64,000 nt of DNA from Leptospira sp. 96542 (GCA_029310945.1 JARJFC010000004.1:1-64000); one strand, 5' to 3'. Positions 8,970 through 19,978 are shown, numbered from the stretch's first letter. Notes: generated by a model from the sequence alone, not told the origin. Program-made: numbers and translations.

Positions 8970-9740
8970 TTAGTTAAGTTCTGCCGCCAATACTTCTAAA
9001 AATTCTTTTTGGTGTGTAAAATGGATGTAATGACCACCACCAACAATGTTTTTGATCTTTGCATTTGGATACATTCTAGCTATGAGTTCGACATCTTCCT
9101 TCGTAATGTATTCAGAATTTGCGCCAAGTAAAAATAAAACATCCGTCCTTGATAGCCTCATATCTGTAAAATTATCTTCGAAAAGACGCCTTGATCTATC
9201 TAAACCATCAACATTCAATTTCCAGTGATAACTTCCATCTTCATTTCTTTCCAAACTCATAAGAAGAAACTGTCGGATAAAATCGTTTGATAAAACAGTC
9301 GCTAACTTAGAATCAATCTCCGAACGATTCGTCAAACCACTAAGGGGAAGTTTCATTGCCTCTATCTCTTTTGAATACGCAAAGGGATATGACCTGGGTG
9401 CGATGTCTTGGATGATAAGTTTTTTTAATGTCGCTGGATGTAAAAAATCATAATACATAGAAACCAAACCACCCATCGAATGACCAAAAAGAATTACATT
9501 TTTCAGATTTAATTTCTGAATAAACTCATCCAAATCTTTTGCCATAACAGCGATGGAGTGTTCTTCCGCATGGGGTGAGTCACCATGATTTCGTAAGTCG
9601 AGTGAATAAACGTCTCCATAAGAAGATAAAAACTTAGAAATAGTTACCCAATTTTTGGAAGAACCGAAAAGGCCATGTAAAATTATGTATATGTCTTCTT
9701 TGGAACCTGAATTTGGGTAAAATTTATAATTCAATTCCAT
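8970..9740 (-). CDS. Alpha/beta hydrolase, YbfF-like esterase
   Basis: 256 residues. Oxyanion sequence ILHGLFGSSKNW, nucleophile elbow FGHSMGGLVS, Asp-containing LLGANSEYI region and catalytic His in GGGHYIHF. The opening HGLFGSSKNW and the LDLRNHGDSPH segment match the YbfF/ABHD11 esterase group, which hydrolyses acyl esters or thioesters in the cytoplasm. It has no signal peptide. It follows the SH3-domain gene with a four-base gap and ends convergently with dps. Physiological substrate unknown. Confidence 0.85.
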   Translation of the reverse strand: MELNYKFYPNSGSKEDIYIILHGLFGSSKNWVTISKFLSSYGDVYSLDLRNHGDSPHAEEHSIAVMAKDLDEFIQKLNLKNVILFGHSMGGLVSMYYDFLHPATLKKLIIQDIAPRSYPFAYSKEIEAMKLPLSGLTNRSEIDSKLATVLSNDFIRQFLLMSLERNEDGSYHWKLNVDGLDRSRRLFEDNFTDMRLSRTDVLFLLGANSEYITKEDVELIARMYPNAKIKNIVGGGHYIHFTHQKEFLEVLAAELN

Positions 9741-9744
9741 AAGT

Positions 9745-10755
9745 TTATTTCAAACATTCTTTCTTTAGAATATCAACAAATGGCAAAATTAGTTTTTTTT
9801 CTCGAATTCTGTATTCAGATAAATAACTACCCATGATGGTAATTTCTGACTTTATAACTTCACTTATAGGTTGGAAACATGGTATAGAATCTGGATCCTC
9901 TGTGATTTTTTTCAATTCAGTTACTATACTTTTCGTATAACGAGTCACATAATTCCCAGTTGGAAATAAATAAATATAACGCATTTTGCCTTTACGTAAA
10001 TTTTCCAACTGACATTTAAGATCAGCTTTACAATCAATTTTTGGAATTGTTTCCGTTGCCAAATAACCAGCATAATCTGAATGTTTGGTCACTGGGTAGG
10101 ATTCAATTAATTTCCAAAAATAATTTGAGTCCATAAAATAATGACCGCTCGCATAATCGTAAAGTAATTTAGATTGGTGTTTTTTTAGGAATTCCAAAGT
10201 ATGCGGATCTGAGTCCGGTTTTATGCTGCCTTCAGACAAAGAATCCACCACTTTTTTAAGTGCAAAACCAGCTTTAGCACGTAGATATATAAATTCATCT
10301 CCCGTATAACGGCCATCCTGCGAAAGATAAAAAATACTATCTGCTATTTCCATCTTATGATGATGATCAGTGTATTTAGAGTTTAATTGTTTTTCGGCTT
10401 CTATTACAAAACTTTTATGGAACTGTGATTCGGGAACCAAGTTTACCAAAGACCTTTTTAAAAACCCAGACAAACCGTCTTGTAATTTAACAGGGATCCA
10501 TTCCGAATTTGGGCTCTCCAAAGAAGAAGGGTCATAGAATACTAACTCGCCAAATTTGAGCTTCCGCAATACATCACTTTTTTCATCTGCGAATAGATGA
10601 AGTTGCAAACCAAAAACGGGTATTAAAATTCGATTATTCTTATATTGTTTCTGAATTTCTTTCGGGGACGGGTTTTTTTTTGATTTTGGAATGGGAGATG
10701 CAATTATCCCCCACACCAAAAGGAAAAACAAAGACAACGAAAATATTGTTTTCAT
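9745..10755 (-). CDS. Secreted SH3b-domain protein, function unknown
   Basis: 336 residues. A signal peptide (MKTIFSLSLFFLLVWGIIASP) is followed by a basic linker and a bacterial SH3-like domain around residues 45-110, with LFADEKSDVLRKLKFGELVFYD and WIPVKLQDGLSGFLKRSLV. Periplasmic SH3b domains usually bind peptidoglycan or peptides. The C-terminal two thirds are helical, contain Cys residues in DCKADLKCQ that could form a disulfide, and match no family I recognise. It lies between the aminotransferase and the YbfF-like esterase, 19 and 4 bases apart, so it is probably part of one operon. Confidence 0.7.
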   Translation of the reverse strand: MKTIFSLSLFFLLVWGIIASPIPKSKKNPSPKEIQKQYKNNRILIPVFGLQLHLFADEKSDVLRKLKFGELVFYDPSSLESPNSEWIPVKLQDGLSGFLKRSLVNLVPESQFHKSFVIEAEKQLNSKYTDHHHKMEIADSIFYLSQDGRYTGDEFIYLRAKAGFALKKVVDSLSEGSIKPDSDPHTLEFLKKHQSKLLYDYASGHYFMDSNYFWKLIESYPVTKHSDYAGYLATETIPKIDCKADLKCQLENLRKGKMRYIYLFPTGNYVTRYTKSIVTELKKITEDPDSIPCFQPISEVIKSEITIMGSYLSEYRIREKKLILPFVDILKKECLK

Positions 10756-10774
10756 TCCATTGCCTTTAAAACGC

Positions 10775-11992
10775 TTAGTTTCCTAAGTCCAAAACCATTT
10801 GTTTGATTCTGGAAACACCTTTTTCAATGTCTTTTTCACCCAATGCATAAGACAACCGAATGGCATTGTCATCACCAAAAGCTATGCCTGGGACTGCTGC
10901 TACATTGTATTTTTCGAGTAAGACATCACAAAATAGCTTAGACAAAGAAGATTCTTTTTTTTCAGAAACTAAACTCTGGAATTTTGGCAATTGGTAAACA
11001 CCTGTTATATACGGGAAAGCATAAAAAGCTCCCTCTGGCATACGGCATTCCACACCAGGAATTTCTCTAAGTAATGAGACAATGAATTTGCGTCTTTTAT
11101 CAAAGGCAAGAAGCATCTCCTTAACGGGTGTTTGGTCACCGACTAAGGCCGCCTCTGCTGCTGCTTGTGATATGGAAGACGGGTTACTCGTAGATTGCCC
11201 CTGCATGGTATCCATATTTTTTACAATTTCTGCATTACCTGCACCATAACCAATTCGCCAGCCAGTCATTGAATAGGCTTTGGAAACACCATTCACAACA
11301 AAAGTTTTTTCCTTCATTTTTGCTGAGATCATTGCCGGGTTTACAAATTCTAACCCATCATAAATGATTTTTTCATAGATATCATCAGACACTGTGATGA
11401 TATCTTTTGGTTCCAAAACTTTTACCAAAGCTTCCACATCGGCACGTGTATAGGCTGCACCTGTTGGATTGGATGGAGAATTAAAAATAAACACTTTTGT
11501 TTTGGGTGTAATTGCTTTTTCGAGCTGGGTCGGTGTGATTTTGAAGCCGCTAGAAATATCGGTTGGAACAATGATAGGAGTTCCTTCTGCCAATCGCACA
11601 ATGTCCGCATAACTCACCCAATATGGAGCAGGTATTACCACTTCATCTCCAGGGTTTAAGGTTGCTAGAAAAAAGTTATAAAGAACCTGTTTGCCACCAG
11701 TACCAACAATGATTTGGTTTTTTTCATAACTCAAACCATTATCATTTTTGAATTTTTGAACTATGGCATCCTTTAAACTTGGAGTTCCACTAACAGGCGT
11801 ATATTTGGTTTTACCCAAATCCATAGCCTTTTTTGCAGCTTCTTTGATGTGATTTGGTGTATCAAAGTCTGGCTCACCAGCACCAAAGCCTACAACGTCC
11901 AGTCCACTGGCCTTCAATTGATTGGCCTTTGCAGTGATGGCAAGAGTGGGAGAAGGTTCCACGACATTCAGGCGATTAGCAACAAGTTTCAT
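10775..11992 (-). CDS. Aspartate aminotransferase, class I PLP enzyme
   Basis: 405 residues, typical for the I-gamma/I-beta aspartate aminotransferase group. Substrate-binding and PLP motifs are present: FGAGEPDFDTP near the N-terminus, FNSPSNPTGAAY, VSDDIYE, the Schiff-base Lys in VNGVSKAYSMTGWRIGY, and a C-terminal IRLSYALGE carrying the carboxylate-binding Arg. It transfers the amino group between aspartate and 2-oxoglutarate in the cytoplasm; related enzymes can also act on prephenate. The start has GAGG seven bases upstream. It follows the XPB helicase gene by eight bases. The exact substrate cannot be told from sequence alone. Confidence 0.9.
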   Translation of the reverse strand: MKLVANRLNVVEPSPTLAITAKANQLKASGLDVVGFGAGEPDFDTPNHIKEAAKKAMDLGKTKYTPVSGTPSLKDAIVQKFKNDNGLSYEKNQIIVGTGGKQVLYNFFLATLNPGDEVVIPAPYWVSYADIVRLAEGTPIIVPTDISSGFKITPTQLEKAITPKTKVFIFNSPSNPTGAAYTRADVEALVKVLEPKDIITVSDDIYEKIIYDGLEFVNPAMISAKMKEKTFVVNGVSKAYSMTGWRIGYGAGNAEIVKNMDTMQGQSTSNPSSISQAAAEAALVGDQTPVKEMLLAFDKRRKFIVSLLREIPGVECRMPEGAFYAFPYITGVYQLPKFQSLVSEKKESSLSKLFCDVLLEKYNVAAVPGIAFGDDNAIRLSYALGEKDIEKGVSRIKQMVLDLGN

Positions 11993-12000
11993 TTTATCCT

Positions 12001-13698
12001 CTATTTACTAAGTGCTTCTTCAGTAACAGTTTCTTTAAATTGGTCAAGAGTATAAATTTCATACTCATACCCTTGTTCGGTTAAAAACAATTGCCTATTT
12101 TGACCAAACCTTTCTTCGTTGGTGTCACGAGAAATGAGTGAATAAAATATAGCAGTGTTATCCACCGATTTTGGACGCAGAATACGACCCAACCTTTGGG
12201 CTTCCTCTTGTCTCGATCCAAATGTTCCCGATACTTGGATGGCAATATTGGCATCTGGTAAGTCGATCGAAAAGTTTGCAACTTTTGAAACCACTAGTTG
12301 TTTGATCTGTCCAGAACGAAATGCTTGGTATAACTCTTGTCTTTCTGGCAGTGGGGTTTTACCTGTAATCAAAGGGATTTTGAAAGTTTGAGAAATTTCT
12401 TCCAATTGATTAATGTATTGCCCAATCACTAAAATATTGTTAGTTGAATGTTTTTTTAGAATATAACTAATTGCTTTTAGTTTTTCTGGATTTTCTGAAG
12501 CCAATCTAAACTTTTCTCTATCATCTGCAACAGAGTATTTCATTCGAAGGTCATCTTCCATGGGAACACGAATTTCCACACAATTTGCTTCTGCGATCCA
12601 GGATTTTGCTTCTAGCTCCTTCCAAGGTACATCATATTTTTTTGGCCCGATGAGTGAAAATACATCTTCCTCTAAACCGTCTTCTCGCACAAGAGTTGCT
12701 GTCAGACCTAATCTACGTTTTGCTTGCAATTCAGAAGTCATACGAAATACGGGGGCAGGCAATAAATGTACTTCATCGTAGACAATCAAACCCCAGTTAT
12801 TTGCACTGAAGATATGGAAATGTGTAAAATCCCCGCCCTTTTTCTTTCGATGAGTTAGAATATTATAAGTAGCGATTGTGATAGGTTTAATTTCTTTCAT
12901 CTCACCAGAATATTCGCCTATGTCTGATTCGGGGATATCTGTTTTATCAACAATTTCATTTCTCCACTGACGGATCGAAAGAGTATTTGTTACTAAAATG
13001 AGAGTTTCCGCTCCCACAATTTGCATCACACCCATACCCACGATGGTTTTACCAGCACCGCAAGGTAAGACCACAACACCTGAACCACCTTCGTTCCTTC
13101 CACCAGCATGAAATGCTTCCACAGAAGCTCTTTGGTAGTCTCGCATTCCAAACTTAATCCCACCAAGTGTCGTAGGACGAAGGTTAAATGGATATTTATT
13201 TCCTTCATCGTAACCTGCTAAGTCTTCCACTGGGAAACCAATTTTGATCAGAGCTTGTTTGATATGCCCTCGGTATTCTTTTTTGATTCGGATTTTATCA
13301 CCTTCCATTCCATCCACAAAAGGTTGAACAGCACGGTTATTTGCAATTTCTGTGATAAAACCTTTTTCGTTGGAGATGATGTACAACTCGCCCGATTCTT
13401 CTTTAACTAATTTAACTTTTCCATACCGAGAAATTTGTTCTTTGATTTCATTGATAACATTTTTAGGAACCGAATAGCGGGCAAATTTAGTAAGCCCTTC
13501 CACAATTTCTTCGGCCGTCATTTTGATGGAAGCTGCATTCCAAAGAGAAAGTGGAGATATTCGGTAAGTGTGCATGTATTCTGGACTTTTTTCAAGTTCT
13601 GCAAACTTCGAGACGAGGTCACGACAGGCTTCAAACTCTGGGTTATCTACCTCTAAAAGCATTGTTTTGTCACTTTGAACCGTGAGTGGTTTGGTCAT
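12001..13698 (-). CDS. XPB/Rad25-family SF2 DNA helicase
   Basis: 565 residues from an ATG with GAGAGG upstream. The N-terminal ~170 residues match the damage-recognition and helicase-C-like part of bacterial XPB. Then motif Q/I (MRDYQRASVEAF, LPCGAGKT), motif II VYDEVHLLPA (DEVH), the motif III region LGLTATLVRED, a RED-like sequence, and motif VI QEEAQRLGRILRP. XPB is best known from eukaryotic TFIIH and archaea; scattered bacteria, including spirochaetes and actinobacteria, carry homologues of uncertain role, probably in nucleotide excision repair. An 18-residue N-terminal extension is possible but lacks a ribosome site. Confidence 0.9.
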   Translation of the reverse strand: MTKPLTVQSDKTMLLEVDNPEFEACRDLVSKFAELEKSPEYMHTYRISPLSLWNAASIKMTAEEIVEGLTKFARYSVPKNVINEIKEQISRYGKVKLVKEESGELYIISNEKGFITEIANNRAVQPFVDGMEGDKIRIKKEYRGHIKQALIKIGFPVEDLAGYDEGNKYPFNLRPTTLGGIKFGMRDYQRASVEAFHAGGRNEGGSGVVVLPCGAGKTIVGMGVMQIVGAETLILVTNTLSIRQWRNEIVDKTDIPESDIGEYSGEMKEIKPITIATYNILTHRKKKGGDFTHFHIFSANNWGLIVYDEVHLLPAPVFRMTSELQAKRRLGLTATLVREDGLEEDVFSLIGPKKYDVPWKELEAKSWIAEANCVEIRVPMEDDLRMKYSVADDREKFRLASENPEKLKAISYILKKHSTNNILVIGQYINQLEEISQTFKIPLITGKTPLPERQELYQAFRSGQIKQLVVSKVANFSIDLPDANIAIQVSGTFGSRQEEAQRLGRILRPKSVDNTAIFYSLISRDTNEERFGQNRQLFLTEQGYEYEIYTLDQFKETVTEEALSK

Positions 13699-13837
13699 GG
13701 GATTGCCTCTCAATTTAACCAGGCTGAGAAGAGAATCTGGCCTGTCAACCAATTTGATTTTGATAGATTTTGGAGCATTTTTCTCTAATAGAAAGAAAAA
13801 TTTAGAACTTTTAAATTTTCAAATCGTCTAAGGCAAA

Positions 13838-14845
13838 CTACACTGCCGTTTCATAATATTCTATATTTCGTATTTTCTCATACAACTTATCAAACAGTTC
13901 ATTTACATCGGCTCTGAGAAACATAGTTTCAGACAGAAACCTTCGAAATTCTCGTGCACCAGGAATGCCTGCGTACAAACCCAAAATATGTCTTAACACT
14001 TGAGAAGGTTTTGTTTTCAAAACTTCTGAATTTAAAATATAAGTTTTGATTGTTTCCAACACTTCTAACCTTGATTTACGATTCGCTTTGTCTGAGTAAA
14101 ATTCTTCATCCACAGAGGAAAAGAGATACGGGTTGTCATAGGCCGCACGACCAATCATAACTCCATCCACATACTTTAAATGTTTATGGTATTCATCGAT
14201 TGTTTTGATTCCCCCATTGATGATGATTGGTAAATCTTGGAAATCCTCTTTCAATTTGTACACATCACTATATTTGAGTGGGGGAATAGTTCGATTTTCC
14301 TTTGGACTTAGCCCCTCCAAAATTGCAATCCTCGCATGAACGATAATTCGACTCACACCTGCATCTTTGATTTTATTTACAAAATTATATAGATCATTAT
14401 AAGACTCTTTTCCATTCACGCCTATTCGATGTTTTACGGTAATGGGCAAATTGATTTTTGATTTCAATGTAGATACCATCTCTGCAACTAAGTCTGGATC
14501 TTTCATGAGACAGGCGCCAAAACTACCGCTTTGTACTCGGTCAGATGGGCATCCTACATTCAAATTGATTTCAGAATACCCGTAATTTTCGCCTATCCTT
14601 GCAGCAGCGAGTAAATCCTTAGGAGAATCACCGCCTAACTGAAGTGCGAGTGGCAATTCTTCAGGAGAAAAATCCAAATACCGATGGTTATCCTTACCCT
14701 TCAGGATGGCACCTGTTGTGACCATTTCCGTATATAGAAGGCTATGTTTGGATATTTGTCTTAAAAAATAGCGAAAATGACGGTCAGTTAGGTCCATCAT
14801 CGGTGCCACAGAAACCTTATAACTGGGGATGGATGAATGAACCAA
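13838..14845 (-). CDS. dusA: tRNA-dihydrouridine synthase A
   Basis: 335 residues, a flavin TIM-barrel enzyme that reduces uridine in the tRNA D-loop. It has VAPMMDLTDRHFRYF, YTEMVTTGAI, INLNVGCPSDRVQSGSFGACLM with the catalytic Cys, and the DusA-type loop LEGLSPKENRTIPPL. The start is TTG with GGAG seven bases before it; no ATG is available before the conserved region. It lies 9 bases after flhA and so may be the last gene of the flagellar operon, an unusual position for a tRNA modification gene. A 140-base gap separates it from the XPB helicase gene. Confidence 0.92.
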   Translation of the reverse strand: MVHSSIPSYKVSVAPMMDLTDRHFRYFLRQISKHSLLYTEMVTTGAILKGKDNHRYLDFSPEELPLALQLGGDSPKDLLAAARIGENYGYSEINLNVGCPSDRVQSGSFGACLMKDPDLVAEMVSTLKSKINLPITVKHRIGVNGKESYNDLYNFVNKIKDAGVSRIIVHARIAILEGLSPKENRTIPPLKYSDVYKLKEDFQDLPIIINGGIKTIDEYHKHLKYVDGVMIGRAAYDNPYLFSSVDEEFYSDKANRKSRLEVLETIKTYILNSEVLKTKPSQVLRHILGLYAGIPGAREFRRFLSETMFLRADVNELFDKLYEKIRNIEYYETAV

Positions 14846-14854
14846 AATGAACTC

Positions 14855-16966
14855 CTATACTTCTTGGGGTTGTTCCTCTCTAGTGGGGAGACTCAGAACA
14901 GATGAAATTTCCGTCGGTACCCCACGGTGGATTTCTTCAGAAGCGATTACTGCAAAGTTCCGAGGGGGCAGTTCCTTTGTCAAAAAGAAAGCAAACGGCT
15001 GACGTAAGTATCTTGAAATTACAAAAATGAGGAAACGATTGTCATCCAATGCTTTTTGTAACTCATTATAAACCGATTCTATGATACGAATCCGAATGTC
15101 GTTTGGAAGGATGATGATTCTACCTTCTTGTTCATCTTGCATCAAACTTTTGTTTAATCTATCCACAATCCGAGGGTCAATTGTCACAACATGTAACTTC
15201 CCATCAGGCGATAGAAAGTCATTGATAATTTGTCTAGAGAGTGTTTGGCGGACAGATTCCGATAAAAAGAAAGGATCATTTGATTTAGGAAAATTATTGG
15301 CAATGGCCTCCATAATTTTTGGTAGATTTTTAATGGAAAGACCTTCCGCTACCAAATTCTGCAATGTCTGTTGGATGATACCAAGCCTCCCGCCTTTATC
15401 ATAATCTAGTTCACCAACAAGGGTTGGGTGAGTTTGTCGCAAATGTTCCAAAAGCGCTTTTACTTCTTCGCGTCCAAGTAACTGTGATGCATAATTTGAA
15501 ATTAACTCTTTAAGATGAGTGATGATCACAGTGGATGGATCAACAACCGAATAACCTTTGTTCTCCACTTCAATTTTATCATTCGGGTCAATCCAAGTTG
15601 CCTTTAGCCCAAAGGCTGGCTCCACAAAGGCATCACCTGTAATTTGTTCGAGCGTCCTTGTTGTATTGTTCATTGCCATCAAACGATCTGCCTTTACAAC
15701 AGATTGTCCAACGATAACACCATTGATTCGAATTGTATAATTATCGTGTGGGATCTCTAAATTATCTGTAATCCGAATGGCAGGGATGACGAGGCCAAAA
15801 TCAATAGCAAATTTTTTACGTGTGTTTGCAATTTGTTCCAAAAGATGCCCACCAGAAGAAGAATCGACTAACGGAAGCAAATCGCGCCCTAACTCTACCT
15901 GTATAGCCTCGACCGAGATTTCTTTGATATAATTTTCTGGTTTACGTTCTTGTGTTTTTTCTTGGGTTACATTTTCAATCTTTTTGATTTCTTCTTTTGC
16001 CACTTGTTCAATGGAATATCCCAAGTATCCGATCGCTCCTGCAAGCGCGAGTAACGAAAAGAATGGCAAACCAGGGATCAAACTGGCCAAGGCTAATGCT
16101 CCCGACACCACATACATCGTTTTTGCGTTTCCAAAGAGTTGGTCTTTGATTTCGATCGTAAGTTTTTTTTCAGAACTCGACCTTGTCACAATGATACCAG
16201 TGGCAGTTGTGGATAATAAACCTGGGATTTGCGAAACAAGACCATCCCCAATTGTAAACTTTCCATAAGTTTCGATGGATGCCATAAACGACTCACCACG
16301 GATAGTAGAACCAATCAGAATTCCACCAAGCAAATTAATTGCAGTGATGATGAGCCCTGCCCTAACATCTCCTTGCACAAACTTCGAAGCTCCATCCATA
16401 GCCCCATAAAAGTCAACTTCTCGTTGAACTTTTTTTCTTTTTACCTTTGCTTCTGCCTCCGTAATGGAACCACTATTGAGTTCCATGTCTATGGACATTT
16501 GTTTCTGTGGTAATCCATCCAATGTAAACCTGGCAGCAACTTCTGAAATACGAGTGGCGCCTTTCGTGATAACCACTACTTGAACAATTGTTAGGATGAT
16601 AAATATGATCAAACCAACAACATATTTACCCAAACCAGATTCACCACCCACAACAAAAGTACCAAATGCTTCAATAACACTTGAATTCATTGCTGGTCCC
16701 TTTGAAAGGATTTGCCTTGTTGTGGAAACATTTAGTGCTAAACGAAACAATGTTGTAATAAGGAGCAAACTCGGAAAAATTGAAAATTCACTGGGCTCTG
16801 TTACAGAAAGAGCAGTGAGTAAAATAAGAAGCCCCAGGCCAATGCTTAATACAATGAGAACATCAAGTATAAAACCTGGCAAAGGCACAATGAGCATCGA
16901 TAGGATAACAAGAGTTCCAACACCAAGTATCAAATCAGATTGTTTCAATAAATCTTTGAAGTTCAT
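14855..16966 (-). CDS. flhA: Flagellar export apparatus protein FlhA
   Basis: 703 residues, normal size. The N-terminal half has about eight membrane segments, with the conserved FHIPEP-type stretch around [20 protein letters not shown] and [21 protein letters not shown]. The C-terminal half is the cytoplasmic ring domain that docks chaperone-substrate complexes (from about residue 350, including LLPLVDSS and SLPTREEQ). FlhA is the proton-driven core of the flagellar type III export gate. It follows flhB by four bases in the fliY-fliOPQR-flhB-flhA operon. In Leptospira the flagella built by this machine are periplasmic. Confidence 0.96.
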   Translation of the reverse strand: MNFKDLLKQSDLILGVGTLVILSMLIVPLPGFILDVLIVLSIGLGLLILLTALSVTEPSEFSIFPSLLLITTLFRLALNVSTTRQILSKGPAMNSSVIEAFGTFVVGGESGLGKYVVGLIIFIILTIVQVVVITKGATRISEVAARFTLDGLPQKQMSIDMELNSGSITEAEAKVKRKKVQREVDFYGAMDGASKFVQGDVRAGLIITAINLLGGILIGSTIRGESFMASIETYGKFTIGDGLVSQIPGLLSTTATGIIVTRSSSEKKLTIEIKDQLFGNAKTMYVVSGALALASLIPGLPFFSLLALAGAIGYLGYSIEQVAKEEIKKIENVTQEKTQERKPENYIKEISVEAIQVELGRDLLPLVDSSSGGHLLEQIANTRKKFAIDFGLVIPAIRITDNLEIPHDNYTIRINGVIVGQSVVKADRLMAMNNTTRTLEQITGDAFVEPAFGLKATWIDPNDKIEVENKGYSVVDPSTVIITHLKELISNYASQLLGREEVKALLEHLRQTHPTLVGELDYDKGGRLGIIQQTLQNLVAEGLSIKNLPKIMEAIANNFPKSNDPFFLSESVRQTLSRQIINDFLSPDGKLHVVTIDPRIVDRLNKSLMQDEQEGRIIILPNDIRIRIIESVYNELQKALDDNRFLIFVISRYLRQPFAFFLTKELPPRNFAVIASEEIHRGVPTEISSVLSLPTREEQPQEV

Positions 16967-16970
16967 AATC

Positions 16971-18137
16971 TTATCCTATTCCCACTTTCTTTTTGAATTT
17001 TTCGAGAGTGATGAGGATGGCAACAACTGCTTCAAAAAACTCTCTTGGTATTTCCTGTCCAACGTCTACTTCAGCATACAACAATCTGGCTTGTTTTGGA
17101 CTTTCAACGATAGGTACATCATTTTCTTTAGCAATCTTGCGTATCTCTAACGCTAGGCGGTCTGCGCCTTTTGCGATCACTCTTGGCGCAACATCCCTAC
17201 CCATTTCATATGCCAATGCCACTGAATAGTGAGTGGGATTAGTTATAACAACATCTGCCTTTGGCACTTCGCGAAGCATATTACCTTGCATCATATCTCG
17301 TGCTAGTTGCATTCGCCTATTCTTTAGGGCAGGGTCTCCCGAGTCCTCTTTCATTTCACGTTTGGCTTCTGATGGAGTTTGTTTTAGAGATTCTTCGAAT
17401 TCAGATTTCTGAAAATAAAAATCAGAAACTGCAATTGCTAAAAGTAAAATCCCAGCAGCCATCATAATTTTAAAACCAGAATAAGTGATGAGACCAATTG
17501 CCTCGACCATGCCCATATTGCTTGTGAGTAAAACTTTTAAAAAATCTCCAGAAATTAAAATATAACTTATGATACCAATCATGATTACTTTTGCGAGAGA
17601 CTTCCCTAGGTTAAACATTGTTTGGCGGTTTGGCAAAACTCTTTTAAAATTTGGGCTAATCCGATCAAAACGAAACGATAATGCACGAGGCGAAAACATA
17701 AAACCTACTTGTACAACGTTACCAACTACTGCAAAAACAAGAGTGATTGCAAGGACTGGCCAAAGTAGATTAAAAAAATCATTGGATACCCCAGACATGA
17801 TCACCCGAAATTCTTCTGCCCCAAATTGTTGCATTTGGACTCCCATTGGGAGATATTTTTTAATGAAAAGAGCGGTGTTTTTAATGAATTTTTCACCAAG
17901 CAAATATAATACGAAAGTGCCGCTTAACAAAACCAAGGTTGAAGCTACTTCATTGGATTTAGGGACGTTCCCCTTTTCCTTTTCTTCGCGTCTTCGCCTC
18001 TCACTTGGAGGTTCGGTTCGCCCTTCGTCAGCAGCTGCAAATAACTGGAGGTTTATATCTAAATATGGATTATGAAGATATAAATCAAATATTGTTTGTT
18101 TGTCCACAGGATCGAGATAGTTCACGGGTTTGGCCAC
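16971..18137 (-). CDS. flhB: Flagellar export switch protein FlhB
   Basis: 388 residues. Four membrane segments lie in the N-terminal half after the basic [20 protein letters not shown] sequence. The cytoplasmic domain contains the autocleavage site Asn-Pro-Thr-His at residues 300-303 ([14 protein letters not shown]). Cleavage there switches export from rod/hook to filament substrates. The annotated start is GTG, overlapping the end of fliR by 16 bases; later in-frame GTG codons are possible because the first 30 residues are not conserved in the family. Confidence 0.95.
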   Translation of the reverse strand: MAKPVNYLDPVDKQTIFDLYLHNPYLDINLQLFAAADEGRTEPPSERRRREEKEKGNVPKSNEVASTLVLLSGTFVLYLLGEKFIKNTALFIKKYLPMGVQMQQFGAEEFRVIMSGVSNDFFNLLWPVLAITLVFAVVGNVVQVGFMFSPRALSFRFDRISPNFKRVLPNRQTMFNLGKSLAKVIMIGIISYILISGDFLKVLLTSNMGMVEAIGLITYSGFKIMMAAGILLLAIAVSDFYFQKSEFEESLKQTPSEAKREMKEDSGDPALKNRRMQLARDMMQGNMLREVPKADVVITNPTHYSVALAYEMGRDVAPRVIAKGADRLALEIRKIAKENDVPIVESPKQARLLYAEVDVGQEIPREFFEAVVAILITLEKFKKKVGIG

Positions 18138-18904
18138 TCCCGGATCAACAGATTGGCTTTGTCCATCGAAATTTGAATACCCTGAACCATTTGGCTACTC
18201 ACAAAGGTGATAGTTGCGATCAGAGTTAAGGTTCCAATAAAAACTTTAAGAGGAAAAGACAAAGACATAACATTCATTTGTTGAGCAGCCTTTCCCATAA
18301 GCCCTTCGGCCAAACTTACCAAAAACAAAATACCCATCACTGGTAGGGCAATTTTGAATGCCACAACAAACATGGCACCAATTGCTTCTTCGATGAGTTT
18401 ATACATTCCACCGTTTACTTGCGCCGTAAAGGAAACAATACGGATTTTTTCAAATGAATATGCCAATGTTTCGATGAGAAACCTATGTGCTCCTATAACC
18501 AAAAAAATGGCAGTGGCCATTAAGTTTTTGATGGTACCAATGGCTGGTAATGAGTTTTGAGTGACAGGATCGAGGATCTCCGTGTATCCAAATCCAATTT
18601 GGTTATTAAAAAATTCGCCCGCCATTTGGAATGCCGCAAAAACAATTGAAACAATGAATCCAATGAACACCCCAACTAACACTTCAGATATGATCAGTAT
18701 CCCAAAGTTCACCATATGTTCAGGTATTTTTGGCATATACATGGAAACAACTGGGTAAACAATGAGCGAAATCATGAATGAAAATATCATTCTTAAAGAA
18801 AAGTTAATCGACTCAGAAGAAAAAAAAGGTGCTACGATGAATAGTCCGAGTAACCGAACTAAGACGAAAAGAAATGATTGAAAATGTAAAATAAATGGTT
18901 CCAT
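18122..18904 (-). CDS. fliR: Flagellar export gate protein FliR
   Basis: 260 residues with about six membrane segments, including the conserved QMAGEFFNNQIGFGY-like helix (family pattern Q-x-AG-x3-D-x-Q-x-G). With FliP and FliQ it forms the helical export gate inside the basal body. It overlaps flhB at its 3' end and starts one base after fliQ stops, as expected for tightly co-translated export genes. Confidence 0.95.
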   Translation of the reverse strand: MEPFILHFQSFLFVLVRLLGLFIVAPFFSSESINFSLRMIFSFMISLIVYPVVSMYMPKIPEHMVNFGILIISEVLVGVFIGFIVSIVFAAFQMAGEFFNNQIGFGYTEILDPVTQNSLPAIGTIKNLMATAIFLVIGAHRFLIETLAYSFEKIRIVSFTAQVNGGMYKLIEEAIGAMFVVAFKIALPVMGILFLVSLAEGLMGKAAQQMNVMSLSFPLKVFIGTLTLIATITFVSSQMVQGIQISMDKANLLIREWPNP

Positions 18905-18905
18905 A

Positions 18906-19169
18906 TCATATCTTTTCTATCATAAAAAATATTTCTCGTGTATAATCTGTCATCACACGAACCATCCACGCAGAAAAAAACACAATCACTGCAAAAATTG
19001 ATACAAGTTTAGGTACAAATGCAATCGTTGGTTCTTGGATGGATGTTGTTGTTTGTAAAATCCCAACAATGAGGCCGACAATCAAAGCTGTTATCAAAAT
19101 AGGGCTCGAAATCTTTAATGTTACAATGAATGCTTCTCGTATCAAATTGACTACATCAACTTCTGTCAT
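18906..19169 (-). CDS. fliQ: Flagellar export gate protein FliQ
   Basis: 87 residues and two membrane hairpin segments ([27 protein letters not shown] and [19 protein letters not shown]). The QTTTSIQE-T sequence is the family signature. Multiple FliQ copies pack around the FliP-FliR core. The start overlaps the end of fliP by four bases, and fliR follows immediately. Confidence 0.95.
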   Translation of the reverse strand: MTEVDVVNLIREAFIVTLKISSPILITALIVGLIVGILQTTTSIQEPTIAFVPKLVSIFAVIVFFSAWMVRVMTDYTREIFFMIEKI

Positions 19170-19978
19170 TTGTAACTCCTTACAAGTTCAAGAACTAGGA
19201 GGTTCCATCCATCAATCAAAATGAATAGAATGAGTTTTAAAGGAAGGGAAATCATCACAGGGGGCAACATCATAAAACCCATTGCGAGCAAAGCCGAAGC
19301 AACTATGAGGTCGATGACGATGAAGGGTATAAAAATATAAATTCCGATGATAAATGCCTTTTTGATTTCTGATAACATAAATGCAGGTACAAGAACATAA
19401 GAAGGAACATCATCGAAAGATTTCACATTTTGAACCTTCCCAATTTTCAAAAACAAAGCCACATCCTTTGTTCCGTCTTTTCCGAGTTGGCGGATCATAA
19501 ACTCGCGCAAATGTTTCATGGAACCTTCCATAAAACGTGTTTGGTCTATTTTACCATTGAGATACGGTTGCAGGGCATCATCATTCACCTTACCAATGGT
19601 AGGAGCCATGATAAAAAATGTTACGAAAAGTGCAAGCCCCATCATAACCTGGTTTGGTGGTAAATTTTGAAGGGACAAAGCACGTCGTACAAAGTCAAAA
19701 ACGATTACAATTTTAGTAAATGAAGTGACACTCATCACAATGGCAGGAGCAAGCGAAAGTACAGTAACCAAAAACAAAATCATCAAAGAAAGACTCGTTT
19801 CTTTCGGTGTTTTTGATTCGTTTACATTAAACGATAAATTTGGGATCGGAATTTTTGTACCTTTATCTTGTGCAAAAATAGCAGTTGAACCTGCACAAAA
19901 GACCACCATCAAAACAAATAAAACCACAAACAAACGTTTGTGGGTCTTAAAATACAGGAAAACTGAACTTTTATTCAT
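19166..19978 (-). CDS. fliP: Flagellar export gate protein FliP
   Basis: 270 residues. A cleavable signal peptide ([20 protein letters not shown]) precedes a short periplasmic stretch and the FliP core: [46 protein letters not shown] helix and the C-terminal [26 protein letters not shown]. Five FliP subunits form the gate ring. The gene overlaps both neighbours, fliO and fliQ, by four bases. Confidence 0.95.
   Translation of the reverse strand: MNKSSVFLYFKTHKRLFVVLFVLMVVFCAGSTAIFAQDKGTKIPIPNLSFNVNESKTPKETSLSLMILFLVTVLSLAPAIVMSVTSFTKIVIVFDFVRRALSLQNLPPNQVMMGLALFVTFFIMAPTIGKVNDDALQPYLNGKIDQTRFMEGSMKHLREFMIRQLGKDGTKDVALFLKIGKVQNVKSFDDVPSYVLVPAFMLSEIKKAFIIGIYIFIPFIVIDLIVASALLAMGFMMLPPVMISLPLKLILFILIDGWNLLVLELVRSYK

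Noticed and set aside
16596..17150. 184-codon plus-strand frame
   Set aside because: Antisense shadow of the flhA-flhB junction.
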